Below, piece by piece: positions 8,442-18,176 of a DNA stretch of 64,000 nt (position 1 is the stretch's first letter; each line of letters starts with the position of its first letter). The notes under the pieces were generated by a model that saw only the letters and a program-made list of their open reading frames with translations, ran no database searches and had not been told where the DNA came from. Source of the DNA: Clostridiales bacterium. Its GTDB lineage: Bacteria > Bacillota > Clostridia > Christensenellales > CAG-314. The stretch covers positions 350,377 to 414,376 of the forward strand of contig JAFLVK010000002.1 in assembly GCA_022508345.1 (NCBI GenBank), given 5' to 3'. Made by a program: the position numbers and the translations under genes.

Positions 8442-11400
8442 TTAGTTGTTTCGGCTGTAGCCACAATCCTCGCAGATATCGCCATCGCCGAAACTGTGCT
8501 CTTCGTATACCCATTCTTCCTCAGTCTGGCAAAAGCCTTGATGTCTATCATCGTTAAACTCATTCCAAGATTCCACTTCGTGAATGTGACGCGGTGCCCC
8601 GCAATCGTCACAAACGTCAGGGTCTTCGTCAAACGAATGCTCTTGCCACTCGGTAAACTGACATACTGTACATCTCTTTATATGACCGAAAAAATCCGTG
8701 TCTTCTACAACGTAGTTGTGCTCGTGTTCTTCGTACTCACACATCGTGCAAAAATGATCTTCGCCAAATTGGTGATCTTGCCAGTCGTACGTTCCACATC
8801 CCGGGCAATATACCGTGTGAGCGTATTGGTCGTAACTGTGTGTATATACCCAATGGTGATGATGTCTCTCAGCATGACAACGCTCACACGTTTCCAAATC
8901 GTCATCCTCACCGAAGTAATGCTCTTCCTCAATCATCACACCGCATTCGCAAACGGCAAAGTGCGTTGCGTAGTTATATGAGTTGTCAATGTAGTGATCC
9001 ACGCTGTGCCCGTGATTTTGCGCCTGACAAACGGAACACAGTTCATCAGTTTCTTCAAAATCATGGTAATCACTTTCTTCTTCACCGCAGTCGCAACGCC
9101 AATAATGACATTCAGCGTCTTGCTTGTAAAGTTGGAAATCGTGAACGTGCCTGATGTATCCGCACATGTCGCAAGTCACTTCGTCATCACCCCATTCGTG
9201 CTCCCCGTAAATGTCCTCTCCGCATTCGTGGCATTGACCGTAATGTGTGTAATCGTCGCCATCAAACCAGTATATGTGATGCTCGTGAGCCTCGGCGTTG
9301 CAGTCTCTACAACGGCCGGTTTCTTCGTCAATATCATGTGGCTCTAGCAGGGCATCGTATATGTTGTCACCCTGCATCACACCGCATTCGCATGACCAGA
9401 TGTGTCGATTGGGGTTGGAGGAGGGAGCCCATCTGTCATAGATGTGATCGTGATTGAGCGCATGACACACGTCACAAACGTCTCCCACAAATTTGTGCTC
9501 ATCCCAAATGGAATCACCGCAAGACGTACAACTTATGCTGTGCTGTGTCTCGCTGATAAACCAAATTACCCAAGTGTGAACGTGACGCTCGTAACCGCAA
9601 ACCTCGCAAATATTGTGCTCGTTGAAGGTGTGCTTTGCTCTAACGTAACCGAATTGTCCACACTCGCAGCCCATTTCGTGATACTCGGTATTCCAGTCGT
9701 TGGGAATCCACTGATTGTACACGTGCTTGTGCTCCGGCTCGTTACAAACTACGCAAATACCGGCGCTGTTAAAGCGGTGTTCTTCCGTGTCACTGTAGCC
9801 ACAGGTAGTGCAAACAATGTAGTGGAAGTAGTAATAATTGTTCTCGGGGTCAACTGTGAAGCTGTGTGTGTGATATGCTCTACCGCAAACTATACAATAG
9901 GTGTTGCTCTCGTCCCACACGTGTTTTTCGTTTTGTATGAAATTACCGCATTCCTCACAGTAACCGAAGTGACTTTCGCCGTCTTGGTCGCTATTATCTA
10001 TACTATGGAAATGGCGGTCATATCCGCAAATTTCACATTTATTTTCTTCATTCCATTTGTGGTATCCGCCGGTGCCACTGTTACATATATGACACCACAC
10101 GTCATGTTCAATTTCGTCGCAAAATGCAACATTATATTGGTGATAATGCCTTTCCTTGCCACATACAGAACAATGGTCGGGGTCCGCGCCGTCAAATTCA
10201 CACTCTACCGCGTGTCTCTCACCGCAATCGGAGCAATACAGTGTGTGATAGTTGAGTTCGCCAGAAACGGTAACAGTCCACTGGTGAGTGTGCCTTGCTG
10301 CTCCGCAAGCTACACAGTGATCGGGGTCCGCCTCTGTGTAAATATGCTGACGGCTGCTGTCGCTACCGGTGCTCTGTACGCCACATTCCTCGCACACAAG
10401 GCTGTGCCATTCAATGTCGTTCCTTGAGGGAATCCATTTGTTAAAGTTGTGCTCGTGATTCATAGCTCCGCAAACGGTACAAACGCCGTCATTGTCGTAG
10501 TCGTGATCGCCACTTTCCCACATATAGCAAACCGGACATTCACGCGCGTGTTCGTCATCGTATATTATCCACGACCAACTGTGCTCGTGAGGTGTTGCAT
10601 TCGGTACGTCTATTACCGTTGAGCCAAGTTTGTTGAGAGTTACTGTAAATTTCTCTTCGTTGTTATCTATTTCGGTAATCTTAATTGAAACAACCTCTCC
10701 GTAATTGAAGACCAATTCGACTGTAGCATTGGTAAATTCTTTACCAATCAAGAAGTTATCCAACCTAAATTCCAAGCCTTCAGCAACGTACTTGTCTGTA
10801 TTTAATGTAAAGTCGTCCCAGAAATCAGCCAAAACGTCAAATCCATAAAGGAAAAAGTCAACATAATTCAAATATTCGGCAATTTCTTCGTATTCGCTTG
10901 CGTCCAGTTTCTCCCAAACACCGTCGGAAATTTCAATATATAGCCAGATAGCGCCGTCTTCATCAATCTCAACTAGTTGGCTTGCGTATTCTGATACGAT
11001 GAGCAACACGTTGCCAGCACGCTTGTACGCTTCCATTCCCTTGTCGCTTGTGCACGTCAAGGACCAATTGGACAAATTTTTGAGTTCAAGTGCTTTGGCA
11101 AAGGTTTCTTCGTCCACTGTGGGGATGGAGGTATCGGGCTTGGAGTGTCCGCATACCGTACACTTGTTGTCCGTTCCCCAGGTGTGGGCTACTTTTACGT
11201 CAATTTCACCGTCGTGGCAGGTTGCTTCGTGCCAGTGGTAAACATTGTTGGAGCTCCACTCCGTTGAGAACTTGTGTTTGTGCAAGGGTTCAATTTCAAA
11301 TGATGTGTTGCCCACCTTGTCCAGGGTGTATTCGTAGTAGTCGCCATCCTCGACAGAGCCCAGTGTAACGTGAGCATAGTACAAGCTGTTTCCCACAAAA

Positions 11401-12263
11401 CGTACGGTAAACGTACCCCATCCGTTTTGATTGATTTCCCAAGTGTATTCGCCCGTTTCTTGGTTAAACGCAAACTCGCTGAAGCTGTCTGCAATCTGTA
11501 GCGAACCTATCACCGTTAAGCAATCCTCAAGACTGTTGTCTATGATAGCCTGTATTTCCAATTCCTCGTTGAACCATGATGTCCATATACCACCCATCTT
11601 GTGATAGACAGTTGCGCCCACTTCATGGTAAATGACATACTGTTCCATGTCGTACCACTCATCATACAATATAACATGCGCTTGATTGGATACGATTTCC
11701 GCAAATAACAGCTCTTCCATTTCGCCGTCACTGAACTTCTCTTTCCTGACGGTGAAATCGGTGATATCTGCCAGCGCACCAAATGCCGCTGCCCAGGTTG
11801 CTTCGTCTACTTGGCTGAACTCCAGCTTTCCTTGGTAGTCACACACAGTGCATCTATTTGCATTGTTAAGCTCGTGCTGAGCAGGCGTCGATGTTTCATC
11901 GCAGCCTTCGTTTTGACACACACGCCAGTGTCCGTTTTCATTCTTTTTCCATTCACCTGTGAAGTCATGGTCAAGCATGCCTACGGTTGTTTGTGCATTA
12001 AGTACCCTGTCGCAAACCGAGCACTTTTTACCCTCGGTAAGCCCCGTTTGAGTACAGCTTGCACCCACAGCAGGGACAACCTGTTCAGTGTGTGCTGCCA
12101 CGTCGCTCTTTTCACCACAAGTGCACTCATGCCAGTGGTTGGTTCCGTCGCTGCTCCATTCAGCAGCGAACTTGTGAGTGTGCCCGTTATTGCAAGCCGA
12201 AAGCATGCCCACACAGCTGAGCGCAAGCACCAAGCACAACACTACCGTCAATACTCTTTTCAT
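8442..12263 (-). CDS. Giant Cys/His-rich repeat lipoprotein
   Basis: The 1273-residue lipoprotein starts at ATG 12261-12263 (AAAGGAGAC ribosome site; an 11-codon longer reading frame lacks one). A signal peptide ends in lipobox LSAC (Cys24). Next come two HxH/CxxC units (about 28-150), a non-repeat domain (about 152-345), another unit, a second related non-repeat domain, and then 15 tandem units of 44-55 residues (559-1273). Each unit has the pattern HxH, H-x3-C-x1/2-CG, H, C-x2-C. The ligands recall zinc-ribbon sites, so binding of Zn, Cu or another soft metal outside the cell is inferred, not shown. The two inserts (VDEATWAAAFG / VDEETFAKALE) resemble each other. Not matched to a named family. 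Single gene with its own strong promoter. Confidence 0.9.
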   Translation of the reverse strand: MKRVLTVVLCLVLALSCVGMLSACNNGHTHKFAAEWSSDGTNHWHECTCGEKSDVAAHTEQVVPAVGASCTQTGLTEGKKCSVCDRVLNAQTTVGMLDHDFTGEWKKNENGHWRVCQNEGCDETSTPAQHELNNANRCTVCDYQGKLEFSQVDEATWAAAFGALADITDFTVRKEKFSDGEMEELLFAEIVSNQAHVILYDEWYDMEQYVIYHEVGATVYHKMGGIWTSWFNEELEIQAIIDNSLEDCLTVIGSLQIADSFSEFAFNQETGEYTWEINQNGWGTFTVRFVGNSLYYAHVTLGSVEDGDYYEYTLDKVGNTSFEIEPLHKHKFSTEWSSNNVYHWHEATCHDGEIDVKVAHTWGTDNKCTVCGHSKPDTSIPTVDEETFAKALELKNLSNWSLTCTSDKGMEAYKRAGNVLLIVSEYASQLVEIDEDGAIWLYIEISDGVWEKLDASEYEEIAEYLNYVDFFLYGFDVLADFWDDFTLNTDKYVAEGLEFRLDNFLIGKEFTNATVELVFNYGEVVSIKITEIDNNEEKFTVTLNKLGSTVIDVPNATPHEHSWSWIIYDDEHARECPVCYMWESGDHDYDNDGVCTVCGAMNHEHNFNKWIPSRNDIEWHSLVCEECGVQSTGSDSSRQHIYTEADPDHCVACGAARHTHQWTVTVSGELNYHTLYCSDCGERHAVECEFDGADPDHCSVCGKERHYHQYNVAFCDEIEHDVWCHICNSGTGGYHKWNEENKCEICGYDRHFHSIDNSDQDGESHFGYCEECGNFIQNEKHVWDESNTYCIVCGRAYHTHSFTVDPENNYYYFHYIVCTTCGYSDTEEHRFNSAGICVVCNEPEHKHVYNQWIPNDWNTEYHEMGCECGQFGYVRAKHTFNEHNICEVCGYERHVHTWVIWFISETQHSISCTSCGDSIWDEHKFVGDVCDVCHALNHDHIYDRWAPSSNPNRHIWSCECGVMQGDNIYDALLEPHDIDEETGRCRDCNAEAHEHHIYWFDGDDYTHYGQCHECGEDIYGEHEWGDDEVTCDMCGYIRHVHDFQLYKQDAECHYWRCDCGEEESDYHDFEETDELCSVCQAQNHGHSVDHYIDNSYNYATHFAVCECGVMIEEEHYFGEDDDLETCERCHAERHHHHWVYTHSYDQYAHTVYCPGCGTYDWQDHQFGEDHFCTMCEYEEHEHNYVVEDTDFFGHIKRCTVCQFTEWQEHSFDEDPDVCDDCGAPRHIHEVESWNEFNDDRHQGFCQTEEEWVYEEHSFGDGDICEDCGYSRNN
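8445..10589 (-). repeat. 15 tandem HxH/CxxC coding repeats
   Basis: These are fifteen protein-level repeats of 44-55 codons inside the lipoprotein gene. They have diverged in DNA sequence but keep the spacing of His and Cys. Units 2, 7 and 9 carry a longer variant (YNQWIPNDW, FNKWIPSRN, YDRWAPSSN). The last unit has lost one Cys of its first CxxC pair. Confidence 0.9.
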
Positions 12264-12337
12264 GTTTGTCTCCTTTTTTATTTTTGTTTTCCACATTAAA
12301 TGTATATTATATATACTATTTATGTTATCTATCTGCT

Positions 12338-12366
12338 AGTATACCCTCCCCCACCTATCTTGTCAA
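12338..12366 (-). promoter_or_regulatory. Strong sigma-A promoter of the Cys/His lipoprotein gene
   Basis: TTGACA at 12361-12366, 17-base spacer, TATACT at 12338-12343 on the minus strand. The predicted leader is about 70 bases. Confidence 0.75.
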
Positions 12367-12370
12367 TTGT

Positions 12371-12420
12371 TTTGCATAAAAGTAAAAAATGAGACGTAAT
12401 TTTTTCATTTATTATGCAAA
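12371..12420. repeat. 50-bp interrupted palindrome upstream of the lipoprotein promoter
   Basis: TTTGCATAA (12371-12379) is mirrored by TTATGCAAA (12412-12420), with a second inner pair AAAAAATGA / TTTTTTCAT. It lies just upstream of the -35 box and could be an operator or a hairpin; no known regulator site was recognised. The rest of the gap to tex holds only the tex promoter. Confidence 0.5.
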
Positions 12421-12532
12421 GTTATCCACACCCAGCTGGCAAGAATCGCAGGTGCTTTTTTCGTTCAACCTGGGTATATTTGTGGCTTGTTTATTTGCAA
12501 CAAAAATAAGGTTAATTTGCCTAATTTAGTAA

Positions 12533-12561
12533 TTGCAAAAAAATCAAAAATTAGGTATAAT
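12533..12561 (+). promoter_or_regulatory. Sigma-A promoter of tex
   Basis: TTGCAA (12533-12538), 17-base spacer, TATAAT (12556-12561). It rules out a start codon upstream of 12590. Confidence 0.7.
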
Positions 12562-12589
12562 AAAAAACAGCAACTACAGGAGCAAAACT

Positions 12590-14734
12590 ATGGATATCAT
12601 TCAAAAAATTACCGAAGAACTTGAAGTGTCAAAGTGGCAGGTAGAAGCTGCCGTCAATTTGATTGACGAGGGCAACACCATTCCCTTTATTTCCCGTTAC
12701 CGCAAGGAAGCTACGGGGCAGCTAAACGACGAACAGCTGAGAAAGCTATTCGAACGCTTGACGTATCTGCGCAACCTTGAGGAAAAGAAGGCGCAGGTGC
12801 TGAAGAGCATTGAAGAGCAAGGCATGCTCACAGACGAGCTGCGCGATCAAATAATTGCCGCCGAAACACAGGTTGCAGTTGACGACTTGTACCGTCCTTA
12901 CCGCCCCAAGCGCAGAACGCGCGCAATCATTGCAAAGGAAAAGGGCTTGGAGCCGCTTGCCAACATAATTTTGCTGCAAACAACAGACAAGCCTATTATT
13001 GAAACAGCAGCGGAATACGTCAACCCCGAAAAGGGCGTGGAAACGGCGGAAGAGGCTGTACAGGGCGCATTGGACATCATTGCGGAAATCATTTCCGATG
13101 ACGCCACCTACCGCACTGCTATTCGCGACCTCACATTCCGCTTGGGCAAGATAACCTCCGTTGCCAAGAAGCCGGAAATCAAGACGGTGTACGACAACTA
13201 CTACAGCTACGAGGAAGACATTGCAAAGATACAGGGTCACCGCGTGCTTGCGGTAAACCGCGGCGAAGCGGAAAAGGTGCTTACGGTAAAGATTGTTGCT
13301 CCGACGGAAATTATCAACGATTACTTAGTACGTCACGTTGTAACACGCAGCAACGTACACACCGAGGAATTGCTGAAAACCGCAATCAACGACAGCTACA
13401 CTCGCCTGATTGAGCCCAGCATTGCAACGGAAATACGCAACATGCTCACGGAAAAGGCAGAAGAGGGCGCAATTGCCGTATTTGGCAAAAACCTCGAACA
13501 GCTACTCATGCAACCGCCCATCGTCGGTCAGGTTGTGCTTGGCTGGGACCCCGCATTCCGTACAGGCTGCAAGCTTGCAGTAGTTGACGCAACGGGCAAG
13601 GTACTGGACACAACGGTAATTTACCCCACAGCGCCCACCACTCCCGAAAAGATTGCCAAGGCAAAGCTAACGCTTCAACAGCTTATAAAGAAATACAATA
13701 TCACGCTAATATCTTTGGGTAACGGCACAGCTTCGCGCGAAAGTGAACAGATAATTGTTGAACTGCTGCACGAAACAGGACTGCCCGTACAGTACGTTAT
13801 CGTCAACGAGGCGGGCGCATCCGTTTACTCGGCAAGCAAGCTAGCTACAGAGGAATTTCCCACATTTGACGTGGGTCAACGAAGCGCCGCAAGCATTGCC
13901 CGCAGGCTTCAGGACCCATTGAGCGAACTGGTAAAAATCGACCCCAAGTCCATAGGCGTAGGTCAATACCAACACGACATGAACCAAAAGAAGCTGGGCG
14001 AAACGCTAAACGGCGTGGTTGAAGATTGCGTAAACAAGGTCGGCGTAGATTTGAACACGGCAAGCGCCCCACTGCTTCAATATGTGTCTGGCGTAACCAG
14101 CTCCATAGCTAAAAATATCGTAGCCTACCGCGAAAAGCACGGACGCTTCCAAAACCGCGAACAGCTGTTAAATGTTGACAAGCTGGGTGCAAAGGCATAT
14201 CAGCAATGTGCGGGCTTCTTGCGTATCAGCGGTGGCGACAACTTCCTAGACGGAACAAGCGTACACCCGGAAAGCTACGAAGCAACACTGAAGCTAATGC
14301 ACATATTGAACATTGCCCCCGAAAACATCGGCAACCTAGCAGGACTTAGCAAAACCAGCATCAACTACGGCAAGCTATCCAAGGACTTGGACATCGGCGA
14401 ACTGACACTACGCGACATCGTGTCCGAACTGGAAAAGCCCGCGCGCGACCCAAGAGACGAAATGCCCAAGCCAATACTGAGAAACGACGTCCTGGAAATG
14501 AAAGACCTGAAAGAAGGCATGATACTGAAGGGAACCGTACGCAACGTAATAGACTTCGGCGTGTTCGTAGACATTGGCGTACATCAGGACGGACTTGTGC
14601 ACATTTCGCAGCTGTCCTCCACCAAGTTTGTAAAGCACCCGCTTGAGGTTGTAAAGGTGGGCGACGTTGTAGACGTCAAGGTGCTGTCGGTAGATTTGGA
14701 CAAAAAGAGAATATCTTTGACAATGAAGCTGTAA
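12590..14734 (+). CDS. tex: Tex family RNA-binding transcription accessory protein
   Basis: The 714-residue Tex protein starts at ATG 12590 with CAGGAG 8 bases ahead; the open frame reaches further upstream, but the promoter lies inside it. An N-terminal Tex domain (MDIIQKITEELEVSKWQVEAA) leads into a YqgF/RNase H-like domain around 330-450 (GWDPAFRTGCKLAVVD). Helix-hairpin-helix segments (NIVAYREKHGRF) follow, then a C-terminal S1 RNA-binding domain at about 640-712 (GTVRNVIDFGVFVDIG). Tex proteins bind nucleic acids and affect transcription; the exact role is unsettled. Monocistronic. Confidence 0.95.
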   Translation: MDIIQKITEELEVSKWQVEAAVNLIDEGNTIPFISRYRKEATGQLNDEQLRKLFERLTYLRNLEEKKAQVLKSIEEQGMLTDELRDQIIAAETQVAVDDLYRPYRPKRRTRAIIAKEKGLEPLANIILLQTTDKPIIETAAEYVNPEKGVETAEEAVQGALDIIAEIISDDATYRTAIRDLTFRLGKITSVAKKPEIKTVYDNYYSYEEDIAKIQGHRVLAVNRGEAEKVLTVKIVAPTEIINDYLVRHVVTRSNVHTEELLKTAINDSYTRLIEPSIATEIRNMLTEKAEEGAIAVFGKNLEQLLMQPPIVGQVVLGWDPAFRTGCKLAVVDATGKVLDTTVIYPTAPTTPEKIAKAKLTLQQLIKKYNITLISLGNGTASRESEQIIVELLHETGLPVQYVIVNEAGASVYSASKLATEEFPTFDVGQRSAASIARRLQDPLSELVKIDPKSIGVGQYQHDMNQKKLGETLNGVVEDCVNKVGVDLNTASAPLLQYVSGVTSSIAKNIVAYREKHGRFQNREQLLNVDKLGAKAYQQCAGFLRISGGDNFLDGTSVHPESYEATLKLMHILNIAPENIGNLAGLSKTSINYGKLSKDLDIGELTLRDIVSELEKPARDPRDEMPKPILRNDVLEMKDLKEGMILKGTVRNVIDFGVFVDIGVHQDGLVHISQLSSTKFVKHPLEVVKVGDVVDVKVLSVDLDKKRISLTMKL

Positions 14735-14742
14735 TATTTGAT

Positions 14743-14775
14743 AACAAAAAACACCCCACTTGGGGTGTTTTTTTA
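14743..14775 (+). terminator. Bidirectional terminator, tex / acyltransferase
   Basis: AACACCCCA / TGGGGTGTT hairpin flanked by A- and T-runs, shared by convergent genes. Confidence 0.85.
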
Positions 14776-14788
14776 TTTTAATATCTTT

Positions 14789-16051
14789 TTACTTTTTCTT
14801 TATATGGCGGAATATTTCCTCTGTTGCAAGGCGTGCTTTCGCAACGGAAACGGAGCTGTCCTTTGGGAAACAATAGTAAAGCATTGCGTTGTTACCTATG
14901 CAAATCACGTCGCCAATCTCATACCACAGATAATCGGCATACAAGCTGTAGGATACACTTGCCGGCTGGAAGTAATCTAGCTCACCCTCCGCTGCCGTTA
15001 AGTGGAAGCCCGTTACATCGTGTGTGAGATGCCCCGAACCTATGTTGTACACAGCCTTGGTGCCCTTCATCACTATCACGTCTACGTCCGTATCCAGCCT
15101 GTATTGCCCTGCTTCAATTTCTTTGCGTACGCACTGCCTTTGCCAATTGTACCAGCTGGGGATGTGCGCTATTTCCGTCTCACCGTTTACCGCACGCATA
15201 AAGCCGTGTTCGGTAAGCTCGTAAGTTTTGTTGCAGCTGTGGCAGGTAACGTGAATACCCTTGCCTTCCATTTGCCCTTCCGTGTTACAATGCGGACACT
15301 TGTACAGTACGCGCTGCAGGTGATCGGCGCGAAAGTCCTCGTCAATTACGATATCGTTGTCCTGTTGATAGCGGAAATTGTCAAAGGAGAAACGCTTGTG
15401 CACTTCTTCATTTATCTGCTCAACAGACATTTCTACAATTTGCTCGGGTGTGAGCATGTACTCCATTATTGCAGAAACCTCAACCTTGCGCTGTTGCAAG
15501 CCGTTGTACAATGGGTCGTACAAAAAATCGCCAAACGTAGTTACCATGACAACGGGCACCTTGAACATTTTGATAAATTTGCCCAACCCGTAAGGCAACG
15601 TCGTTGCAGTGCCGTCAAACGAGTAGCTTGCTTCGGGAAACATCAATACGGAGGTGTGCAGCTTGTCAAAGCAGTGCTTCATGTGGCGCACCAGCGTTGT
15701 GTCGGTTACGAACTTTGTTGTGGGGATACATCCCAGTTGCGTCAGTAGCCACTTTTGACCGACAAATGCGTCGCTGGTACACACGATATTGAACCGTTGC
15801 GGAAATATCCTTTCGGCAATCTTGAGGTCCAAAAAGCTGGAGTGATTCATCAAATACAGGCAGGGCTGTTTTTTGTTGAAACGCTCCATGTTGACCTTTG
15901 TAAAGCGGAAATGCAGCCTTTTCAGCTCCCCTGCGCAGATAACATTTATCAGCGCGCGGAAAAACCTACTAGGCCGCTTGACCTTTACAGGCTTTTCGCC
16001 GGGTAATGCCAAAACCTCGCTGTACGTTAAGTTTTTAACCTTGATTTTCAC
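14789..16051 (-). CDS. PlsC-like lysophospholipid acyltransferase with C-terminal zinc ribbon (copy 1)
   Basis: About 420 residues. A glycerolipid acyltransferase domain has the catalytic box NHSSFLD in its first third and a downstream FPEAS-like acceptor-site box (MFPEASYSFDG). A four-cysteine zinc ribbon (CPHCN ... CHSCN) follows, and then a domain with no recognised match. It should transfer acyl groups to lysophosphatidic acid or a related lipid at the membrane. An ATG at 16132 would overlap the upstream gene by 98 bases and adds only a Lys/Arg stretch shadowing that gene's acidic tail. I prefer GTG at 16049-16051 (17-base overlap). A paralogue lies at 30475-31638. Confidence 0.82.
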   Translation of the reverse strand: MKIKVKNLTYSEVLALPGEKPVKVKRPSRFFRALINVICAGELKRLHFRFTKVNMERFNKKQPCLYLMNHSSFLDLKIAERIFPQRFNIVCTSDAFVGQKWLLTQLGCIPTTKFVTDTTLVRHMKHCFDKLHTSVLMFPEASYSFDGTATTLPYGLGKFIKMFKVPVVMVTTFGDFLYDPLYNGLQQRKVEVSAIMEYMLTPEQIVEMSVEQINEEVHKRFSFDNFRYQQDNDIVIDEDFRADHLQRVLYKCPHCNTEGQMEGKGIHVTCHSCNKTYELTEHGFMRAVNGETEIAHIPSWYNWQRQCVRKEIEAGQYRLDTDVDVIVMKGTKAVYNIGSGHLTHDVTGFHLTAAEGELDYFQPASVSYSLYADYLWYEIGDVICIGNNAMLYYCFPKDSSVSVAKARLATEEIFRHIKKK

Positions 16052-16508
16052 TTGTTTCTTCTGTTTTCTCTTCTTCAGTGTGTTCTTCTGACGTCTGTTC
16101 TTCAAGTAGCTTTTTGCGGCTGAACGAAACACACAAATATTCCGTCACAACCACTGCCACAACAAACAGAACAGCAATAGCCAGTGGGATAACAAACAAA
16201 ATGTCCGTGTCAATGCCTGCCCTGTAATACAACACAGGAACAATTGCCCATATGAGCAAGCTACACACATATCCCACGATATGAAGCACAAACATCGGGA
16301 TAATCACGCCGAAATTTTGGACGTTATCCGTGTCGGACTTGTTGCCTATACCTGCAAATAACGCACTGGCAGGAAACGGAACCTTTACGCGCTTGAAAAA
16401 GCGTGGCTCAACGCGCAGCCTGCGTTGTCTCAACGGCACAAGCAATGCCGTACACAGGGAACAAACCAAAGTTAAAAATACTGTTAAAAATATCAAAAAT
16501 ACATCCAT
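16035..16508 (-). CDS. Small membrane protein of unknown function
   Basis: 157 residues with three likely membrane segments (about 4-24, 70-90 and 103-125), a basic loop (RQRRLRVEPRFFKRVK) and a Glu/Thr-rich hydrophilic tail. No family was recognised. It overlaps the acyltransferase start by 17 bases, so translation is probably coupled and a role in the same lipid pathway is possible. AGGTGA precedes the ATG. Confidence 0.7.
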   Translation of the reverse strand: MDVFLIFLTVFLTLVCSLCTALLVPLRQRRLRVEPRFFKRVKVPFPASALFAGIGNKSDTDNVQNFGVIIPMFVLHIVGYVCSLLIWAIVPVLYYRAGIDTDILFVIPLAIAVLFVVAVVVTEYLCVSFSRKKLLEEQTSEEHTEEEKTEETSENQG

Positions 16509-16596
16509 AATGTCACCTAGAAATATTTTACTACAAAGCGCTAAATTGTCAACGAAATAGGCTTATGTTGAAAACCATAGCCAACAATTTAGAACT

Positions 16597-18057
16597 TTAC
16601 TCCTCCACTTGCTCAATGGGTAATACGTCTGCGTTGATTTCCGCAAGCTTGGCAGTACGGAATTTGGAATTTTCGCGATGCACGAAGTAGGTAGGGATAA
16701 ACATCAACAGCGACACTACTGCCGCAAACAGGAACAGTTCAAACGGGTACACGTGATTGCCTGTTTCATATCCTACGCCGCCCGGGATAGCGAAGTAACC
16801 CGCAGCAGGTGCAGCCGCCGAAAAGATTCCCTCTTCGATTTCCACAAACTCGCCCACAATCGGTCCAAAGCCGTTGATGATAAGCGGGCAGAATATGCTT
16901 GCAATTATCATGGGTAGCGTTACGTAAATGATTATCCTCACGCCCTGGAAGCAGCCTGCTTTTTCCGCAGGGGTGTAGTCGCGAGCCGTTGCGTTGAACA
17001 GCCCCGCAGCAAGCAAGGAGGCACTTTCAACAAGCGTTCCGCCAACGATAAACATGATATATGTTGCAATCATATTGTTGTTGACAAACTTGATAAGGTA
17101 AACAAGTATGCCGCCCACCACGCCAAATGCAGCTACCGGGTAGAAGAACTTGTCTTTGCCGAACTTGTCCATGAGCTTGCCACCCACCACAGCCATTGCC
17201 GCCGACAGCAAAATTACCGCCGCAAGAGGCAATACAAAGCCATCGCCGAAGCCAAGGGTGTACTGAAGTATCATTATCATGTAGGGTTGCCACAGCTGCA
17301 TTGCAAGGCCGGACAGCATCATACCGATAAGACAGATGTAAATCATCTTGTGCTTTTTGATGTTTTTGGGAGTAAAGCCGTACACAACCTCCTGCATGTA
17401 TTTGCCCGAACGGTCGGGTTGAAGCTTGGGGCTGTCCTTTAGCAGGAACAAGCCCAACACACCCGCAATTGCCGTCATACCACCCAAAATGATGAAAAAC
17501 AGCTTCCATTGCGGATTGTCTCCCTCGACCATCCAACCAAAGCCAACAAATATTATCATTAGCGCAGCAACAGGCATGATGGACAGTATTACATCCACAA
17601 AGCCGCGGTTGGTGATGTCGGTGACGTCGGTAACCCATGAGGAGAATGCCGCGTCGTTGGAAAGCGAACCGAACACCGTCATTACGCAGTCCATGATAAC
17701 GAAAATAGTCACCACCCACACTACGTCGCTGGCGTCATAGTGCTCGTTTCCGAAAAATGCGAAGCTGGCAGTTACAAGCCCCCAAATGATGTATCCCCAT
17801 GAGATAAACACCTTGCGCTTGCCAAGTCTGTCCGACAGCACTCCGCCGAAGATTGTTACCAATGCCGCAACCACTGCGCTGGCTGCAACCGTTGCGCTTG
17901 TAGCCCAGCCGTTGGTTGTGATTTGCTTTTGAATATAGGTGGAGAAATACATGTTTTCCACCATCCAGGCAAGCTGTCCCATAAGACCGAATATTACAAT
18001 AGACAGCCATATCTTTGCGCCCAGCTTGTTGGATTTTTTTACTACTAAGTCAGCCAT
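16597..18057 (-). CDS. Major facilitator superfamily transporter
   Basis: A 486-residue carrier with about 12 hydrophobic segments. The loop 2-3 signature (GGVLSDRLGKRKVF, about 76-89) and its second-half counterpart (GGKLMDKFGKDKFFY) mark the MFS. General layout resembles the GPH sugar:cation symporter group, but the substrate cannot be read from the sequence. AGGAG 8 bases before the ATG supports the start. It is apparently transcribed alone. Confidence 0.88.
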   Translation of the reverse strand: MADLVVKKSNKLGAKIWLSIVIFGLMGQLAWMVENMYFSTYIQKQITTNGWATSATVAASAVVAALVTIFGGVLSDRLGKRKVFISWGYIIWGLVTASFAFFGNEHYDASDVVWVVTIFVIMDCVMTVFGSLSNDAAFSSWVTDVTDITNRGFVDVILSIMPVAALMIIFVGFGWMVEGDNPQWKLFFIILGGMTAIAGVLGLFLLKDSPKLQPDRSGKYMQEVVYGFTPKNIKKHKMIYICLIGMMLSGLAMQLWQPYMIMILQYTLGFGDGFVLPLAAVILLSAAMAVVGGKLMDKFGKDKFFYPVAAFGVVGGILVYLIKFVNNNMIATYIMFIVGGTLVESASLLAAGLFNATARDYTPAEKAGCFQGVRIIIYVTLPMIIASIFCPLIINGFGPIVGEFVEIEEGIFSAAAPAAGYFAIPGGVGYETGNHVYPFELFLFAAVVSLLMFIPTYFVHRENSKFRTAKLAEINADVLPIEQVEE

Positions 18058-18124
18058 AAAAATAACTCCTCAATACGGATAAGTTTATTTTATCACATAC
18101 AGCACCAAGTTGCAATACTTAAAT

Positions 18125-18160
18125 AAAAGCCTCCCTTGTTCAAGGGGAGGCTTTCTTTGT
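18125..18160 (-). terminator. Terminator of pepF
   Basis: AAGCCTCCC / GGGGAGGCTT hairpin with a T-tract on the minus strand, just after the pepF stop. Confidence 0.8.
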
Positions 18161-18176
18161 TGTTTTAATAAGCAAA

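Noticed and set aside
9402..10427. A 341-codon open frame on the plus strand opposite the Cys/His lipoprotein.
   Set aside because: It is an antisense shadow of the repeats; the product is a valine-rich string without a family, and no ribosome site or promoter is seen.
16052..16132. ATG at 16132 as the start of the zinc-ribbon acyltransferase.
   Set aside because: It needs a 98-base overlap with the upstream gene and encodes only the shadow of its Glu-rich tail.
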